Assembly (NCBI RefSeq): GCF_000263715.2
Contig: NZ_CM001514.1
Coordinates: 358,936 to 422,935, forward strand
DNA length: 64,000 nt
Reading direction: 5' to 3'
Source: Pseudomonas synxantha BG33R
GTDB taxonomy: Bacteria; Pseudomonadota; Gammaproteobacteria; Pseudomonadales; Pseudomonadaceae
A program made the position numbers and the translations under genes. Every line of letters starts with the position of its first letter. The first letter of the stretch is position 1. Below, piece by piece: positions 60,875 to 64,000 of the stretch. The notes beneath the pieces were generated by a model. The model ran no database searches. It worked only from the letters and a program-made list of their open reading frames with translations, and had not been told where the DNA came from.

Positions 60875-61956
60875 GTCGTGGGGGCTCCTTGTTCCAATGG
60901 CAGGAAGATCGAGAACGTGGTGTGGCCGGGATGGCTCTCACATTCGATCAGGCCCTGGTGCTGGCTGATGATGTTCTGGGTAATGGCCAGGCCCAGCCCG
61001 GTACCGTCCGGGCGGCCACTGACCATGGGGAAGAAGATGGTTTCCTGCAGTTCGGCGGGAATGCCGGGGCCGTTGTCGATGATCTCGACCTTGGTCACCA
61101 GGCGATGGCGTACATGGCCGATGGTGAACTGGCGCAGGGCGCGGGTGCGCAGGCTGATGCGGCCCAGGCGCAGCTCGTTCTGGCTGCTGATGGCCTGCAT
61201 GGCGTTGCGCACGATATTGAGCACCGCCTGGATCATTTGCTCGCGGTCGATCAATACGTCGGGAATGCTCGGGTCATAGTCGCGTACCAGGGTGATGCAG
61301 CCCTGGCTTTCGGCCTCGACCAGTTGGCAGACGCGCTCCAGCACCTCATGCACGTTGGTCATCGCCAATGACGGCAACTTGTTGGAGCCGAGCATCCGGT
61401 CTACCAGGTTACGCAGGCGGTCGGCTTCTTCGATGATGACGTTGGTGTAGTCCTTGAGATGCTCCTCGGGCAGCTCGCGGGCCAGCAGCTGCGCGGCGCC
61501 GCGAATCCCGCCGAGCGGGTTCTTGATCTCGTGAGCCAGGCCGCGCACCAGCATCTTGCTGGTTTCCTGCTTGGACAGCTGCGCCTCTTCCTTGGTGATG
61601 CGCAGCAGGCGGTCGCGGGGGTGTACTTCGAGCAATAGCAGCGTGGCGCCATTGCTCAGAATGGGGGTTACCGCGTAATCGACCGTTAGTGTCTGGCCGG
61701 TGAGGGCGGTGAGCATCGCTTCGCGCTTGGTGAACGGATGTGCCTGCTCCACGGCCTGGCGCAACGAGCTCAAGGCTTCGGCCGACTCCGTGAACAGCTC
61801 GCTGATGAACTGCCCATGGCTGCGCTGGCCGCTGATGGCCAGGAGCATCTCCGCCGCCGGGTTCATGTACTCAAGGCGCAGGTCGGCATTGAGCAGGATG
61901 GTCGCGGTGGTCAGGTTGTCGAGTAACAAACGGTGCAGTGCATCACTGATGGTCAT
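60871..61956 (-). CDS. ntrB: Nitrogen sensor kinase NtrB (GlnL)
   Basis: The 361-residue cytoplasmic kinase has an N-terminal PAS domain (about 8-110), the H-box LVRGLAHEIKNPLGG with His142, and ATP boxes IVRNAMQAI, IDNGPGIP and GTGLGLAI. It phosphorylates NtrC when PII (GlnB/GlnK) is uridylylated. A consensus NtrC site lies 200 bp upstream. Confidence 0.96.
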   Translation of the reverse strand: MTISDALHRLLLDNLTTATILLNADLRLEYMNPAAEMLLAISGQRSHGQFISELFTESAEALSSLRQAVEQAHPFTKREAMLTALTGQTLTVDYAVTPILSNGATLLLLEVHPRDRLLRITKEEAQLSKQETSKMLVRGLAHEIKNPLGGIRGAAQLLARELPEEHLKDYTNVIIEEADRLRNLVDRMLGSNKLPSLAMTNVHEVLERVCQLVEAESQGCITLVRDYDPSIPDVLIDREQMIQAVLNIVRNAMQAISSQNELRLGRISLRTRALRQFTIGHVRHRLVTKVEIIDNGPGIPAELQETIFFPMVSGRPDGTGLGLAITQNIISQHQGLIECESHPGHTTFSIFLPLEQGAPTT

Positions 61957-62156
61957 CGGGACCTCTTTTGGAGCAAGGCGCAGGCTTGAGGCACACGCTG
62001 ATAAAAGGAAAATGCAAAAACCAAACCAAGGCTCCGAAAAGAAGCGTTAAAGCCCTGAAATAGGCGTTTGTGGCGCGAAACTGTGGCGTTCTGCCAGCTT
62101 GAACGGGAAGATTCGAACCAAAATGGGCTGTGGCTGGAGTGAGGGTGCAACCTATC

Positions 62157-62171
62157 GCACCAATATAGTGC
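62157..62171. promoter_or_regulatory. NtrC-binding site upstream of ntrB
   Basis: GCACTATATTGGTGC on the minus strand matches the known enteric glnA NtrC operator as I recall it, with GCAC/GTGC arms seven bases apart. A further half-match (ggtgcaacctatcgcacc) overlaps on its left. It lies between aroQ and ntrB, about 200 bp before ntrB, so it may autoregulate ntrBC. Confidence 0.65.
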
Positions 62172-62230
62172 GATTTTGTGAAGGTTGTTCAGGAAGCTGC
62201 CAGAGATGGCCCTGAGTGCATGCAGCCCAA

Positions 62231-62256
62231 ATGTGGGAGGGGGCTTGCTCCCACAT
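62231..62256. repeat. Minimal REP palindrome
   Basis: A single compact palindrome, gtgggaggg and gctcccac around a central ggcttg, with no outer partner. Confidence 0.8.
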
Positions 62257-62276
62257 TTTTACCGGGTTTGCAGTCA

Positions 62277-62813
62277 TTAGCCTTTGTAGATGCAGAGTTC
62301 GGCGGTGGCGCGGATCATTGCCAGTTGGCGCAGCGGATCATTCAGCGGCTCATGCACGGCGGTGGCCAGCCATTGGGGGCACTGCGGGTCGGCACGCTGT
62401 GGGGTGAAGTCGGCCAGTTGTTGCAGCAGGCGTTTTTGCAGCTCATCCAGCTGCGGGCGAATCTGCTTGATCAGGTCCGGGCGAGGCTCGTCGGGGGCCT
62501 TGCCCTGGAACTGCCAGTCGGACAGGTGGGTGTATTGCACCAGTTTGTTCGCCTCGATCTGCGCCGAGAAAAACTGCTCGGCGGCGGCGGGCTCAAGCTT
62601 GTAGCTCGGGGCCTGAGCGACGACGCTGGCGATCACTTCCTGCTCGCGTTTTTTGTCTTCGACGGGCTTGTGGCTGTCCCATTTGCTCAAGGCCACCTGG
62701 TCGGCAATCTCCAGGCGTTCGGCGATGCTGTTGAGCAGGGGTTCGAGCGTAGGCGGCGCAGCGCTCGCACTGGCACTGATGAACAGCAGGGCAAATACAA
62801 GTCGATGCCTCAA
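62277..62813 (-). CDS. Secreted chorismate mutase (AroQ gamma class)
   Basis: The TTG at 62813, with a GGAG site 7 bases before it, starts a signal peptide (RHRLVFALLFISASASA) and gives 178 residues. The helical catalytic domain shows the AroQ pattern: RLEIADQVALSKWDSHKPVE, the RE pair in KKREQEVIASV, and the AAEQFFSAQIEANKLVQYTH helix with Gln. It converts chorismate to prephenate outside the cytoplasm; the role of the periplasmic form is unclear. It is between glnA and ntrB, separated from both. Confidence 0.85.
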   Translation of the reverse strand: MRHRLVFALLFISASASAAPPTLEPLLNSIAERLEIADQVALSKWDSHKPVEDKKREQEVIASVVAQAPSYKLEPAAAEQFFSAQIEANKLVQYTHLSDWQFQGKAPDEPRPDLIKQIRPQLDELQKRLLQQLADFTPQRADPQCPQWLATAVHEPLNDPLRQLAMIRATAELCIYKG

Positions 62814-62824
62814 AGGTGATCTCC

Positions 62825-62914
62825 TGTGGGAGCGGGCTTGCCCGCGATGGCGGTATGTCAGTGATACAGCAGGTGGCCGGTAGTGCGCTATCGCAGGCAA
62901 GCCAGCTCCCACAC
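62825..62914. repeat. REPIN-type paired inverted repeat (diverged arms)
   Basis: Facing arms tgtgggagcgggcttgcccg and gcaagccagctcccaca, immediately upstream of the mutase start, so they may affect its expression. Confidence 0.85.
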
Positions 62915-62956
62915 TTTGATTGGGTTTGCAGAGCTGGCGTAGCGTAACGCCCAGGC

Positions 62957-62986
62957 AAAAAAAGACCTCCCGGGGGAGGTCTTTTT
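62957..62986 (-). terminator. Terminator of glnA
   Basis: The stem gacctcc / ggaggtc, extended by A and T runs on both sides, follows the glnA stop and can act in both directions. Confidence 0.9.
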
Positions 62987-63020
62987 CGTCACGCCGCTCT
63001 TAAGAAGCCGCGCTACCGGA

Positions 63021-64000
63021 TCAGCAGCTGTAGTACAGCTCGTATTCCAGTGGGTGTACGAAGGTGCGCACCTTGATTTCTTCTTCGCTTTTCAGGGCGA
63101 TGTAAGCGTCGATGAAGTCGTCGCTGAACACGCCGCCTTTGGTCAGGAACGCACGGCCCTTATCCAGCTCTTCCAGGGCTTCTTTCAGGCTGCCGCACAC
63201 TTGTGGGATCTCTTTGGCCTCTTCAGGCGGCAGGTCGTACAAGTTCTTGTCGGCGGCGTCGCCAGGGTGGATCTTGTTCTGGATACCGTCCAGGCCGGCC
63301 ATGACCAGCGCAGCGAAGGCCAGGTATGGGTTGGCAGCCGGGTCCGGGAAGCGAGCTTCGATACGGCGAGCGCGCGGGCTGGACACGTAAGGAATACGGA
63401 TCGAGGCAGAGCGGTTACGCGCCGAGTAGGCCAGCATTACCGGCGCTTCGAAACCTGGGACCAGACGCTTGTAGGAGTTGGTCGACGGGTTGGTGAAGCC
63501 GTTAAGGGCCTTACCGTGCTTGATGATGCCGCCGATGAAGTACAGGGCGGTGTCGGACAGGCCGGCATAACCTTCACCTGCGAAGGTGTTCTTGCCTTCT
63601 TTGGCGATGGACAGGTGAACGTGCATACCCGAACCGTTATCGCCGTACAGAGGCTTGGGCATGAAGGTAGCGGTACGGCCGTAAGCGACGGCAGTGTTGT
63701 GTACGCAGTACTTCAGGGTCTGAACTTCGTCAGCCTTGGCCACCAGGGTGTTGAACTTCACACCGATTTCGTTCTGGCCGGCAGTCGCCACTTCGTGGTG
63801 ATGCACTTCGATGACCAGGCCCATGTCTTCCATGGCGTTGCACATGGAGGTACGGATTTCGTGGTCGTGGTCGAACGGTGGAACCGGGAAGTAGCCGCCT
63901 TTGATGCCTGGACGGTGGCCATGGTTGCCGCCTTCCACGTCCTGGTCGGACATCCACGAACCTTGTTCGGAGTAGATCTTGAACATGGAGCCAGAGATGT
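63021..64000 (-). CDS. glnA: Glutamine synthetase (partial, C-terminal part)
   Basis: The frame is open through the right edge, so the N-terminal third is missing. About 326 residues remain. Class I GlnA features include [11 protein letters not shown] (ATP/glutamate site), [30 protein letters not shown] and the adenylylation tyrosine in [12 protein letters not shown]. The C-terminus is at YYSC. GlnA joins ammonia and glutamate and is expected to be NtrC/sigma-54 controlled; its promoter lies outside the window. Confidence 0.97.
   Translation of the reverse strand, partial: ISGSMFKIYSEQGSWMSDQDVEGGNHGHRPGIKGGYFPVPPFDHDHEIRTSMCNAMEDMGLVIEVHHHEVATAGQNEIGVKFNTLVAKADEVQTLKYCVHNTAVAYGRTATFMPKPLYGDNGSGMHVHLSIAKEGKNTFAGEGYAGLSDTALYFIGGIIKHGKALNGFTNPSTNSYKRLVPGFEAPVMLAYSARNRSASIRIPYVSSPRARRIEARFPDPAANPYLAFAALVMAGLDGIQNKIHPGDAADKNLYDLPPEEAKEIPQVCGSLKEALEELDKGRAFLTKGGVFSDDFIDAYIALKSEEEIKVRTFVHPLEYELYYSC

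Overview
The window is 64 kb of chromosome from a fluorescens-type Pseudomonas. The evidence is roughly 60% GC coding DNA, gene order resembling the P. aeruginosa PAO1 segment that runs from glnA/ntrBC past secB, gpmI, dctBD and rml to the cysQ-nudE-yrfG-fdhD group (PAO1 comparison from memory), and a family of about 90-bp paired inverted repeats (REPIN type) scattered between genes. No species can be assigned from the sequence alone.

Layout. 1-6.2 kb: a formate-dehydrogenase-like molybdoenzyme (cut by the left edge) with fdhD, a BON-LysM protein (Kbp), and the yrfG / nudE-cysQ housekeeping hydrolases. 6.2-9.4 kb: the DctBD two-component system for C4-dicarboxylates. 9.5-12.8 kb: a tightly overlapping rmlBACD operon for dTDP-L-rhamnose. 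13-17.1 kb: a three-part fusion protein (kinase-like, M23/biotinyl-like, class III aminotransferase) followed by agmatine deiminase. 17.3-21.4 kb: a TonB-dependent receptor, a candidate small RNA and an OprD-family porin. 21.5-24.8 kb: three exported or membrane proteins (M48 lipoprotein, small periplasmic protein, CHASE2 protein). 25.2-26.6 kb: a DUF3077 gene with a hairpin-rich leader and a TerB-like/BRCT protein. 26.8-30 kb: a small, partly AT-rich accessory patch (DUF2971 protein and an AAA ATPase) between degenerate copies of the 3' end and terminator of a tRNA-Thr gene. 30.5-34.8 kb: a basic amino acid ABC transporter operon plus a methyltransferase, then gabP. 36.8-41.6 kb: mixed membrane and envelope genes and tRNA-Phe. 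41.7-45.2 kb: the overlapping asmA-mutY-yggX set. 45.5-47.2 kb: an oxalate/formate-type MFS carrier. 47.4-51.3 kb: hisB-hisH-(DUF2164)-hisA-hisF and a periplasmic solute-binding protein. 51.4-56.6 kb: gpmI-envC-ctpA-yibQ. 56.8-58 kb: yibN-like, grxC, secB. 58.1-64 kb: trmL, a small anchored protein, an NrsZ-type sRNA, ntrC, ntrB, secreted chorismate mutase and the 3' part of glnA.

Functional themes. Nitrogen control sits at the right end: glnA, ntrB and ntrC, a consensus NtrC site before ntrB, and a sigma-54 promoter just downstream of ntrC that drives two tandem stem-loops matching the known position of the sRNA NrsZ. A second sigma-54-like promoter precedes gabP. Many operons use 4-bp ATGA/GTGA start-stop overlaps.

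The most unusual items are the kinase/phospho-lyase-like fusion enzyme, the NrsZ-like repeat RNA, the patch beside tRNA-Thr, the hairpin leader before the DUF3077 gene, an unassigned sRNA candidate at 19.9 kb, and three perfect DnaA boxes in under 1 kb around 30.5-31.5 kb. All function names are by recognition of family features; no database search was possible.
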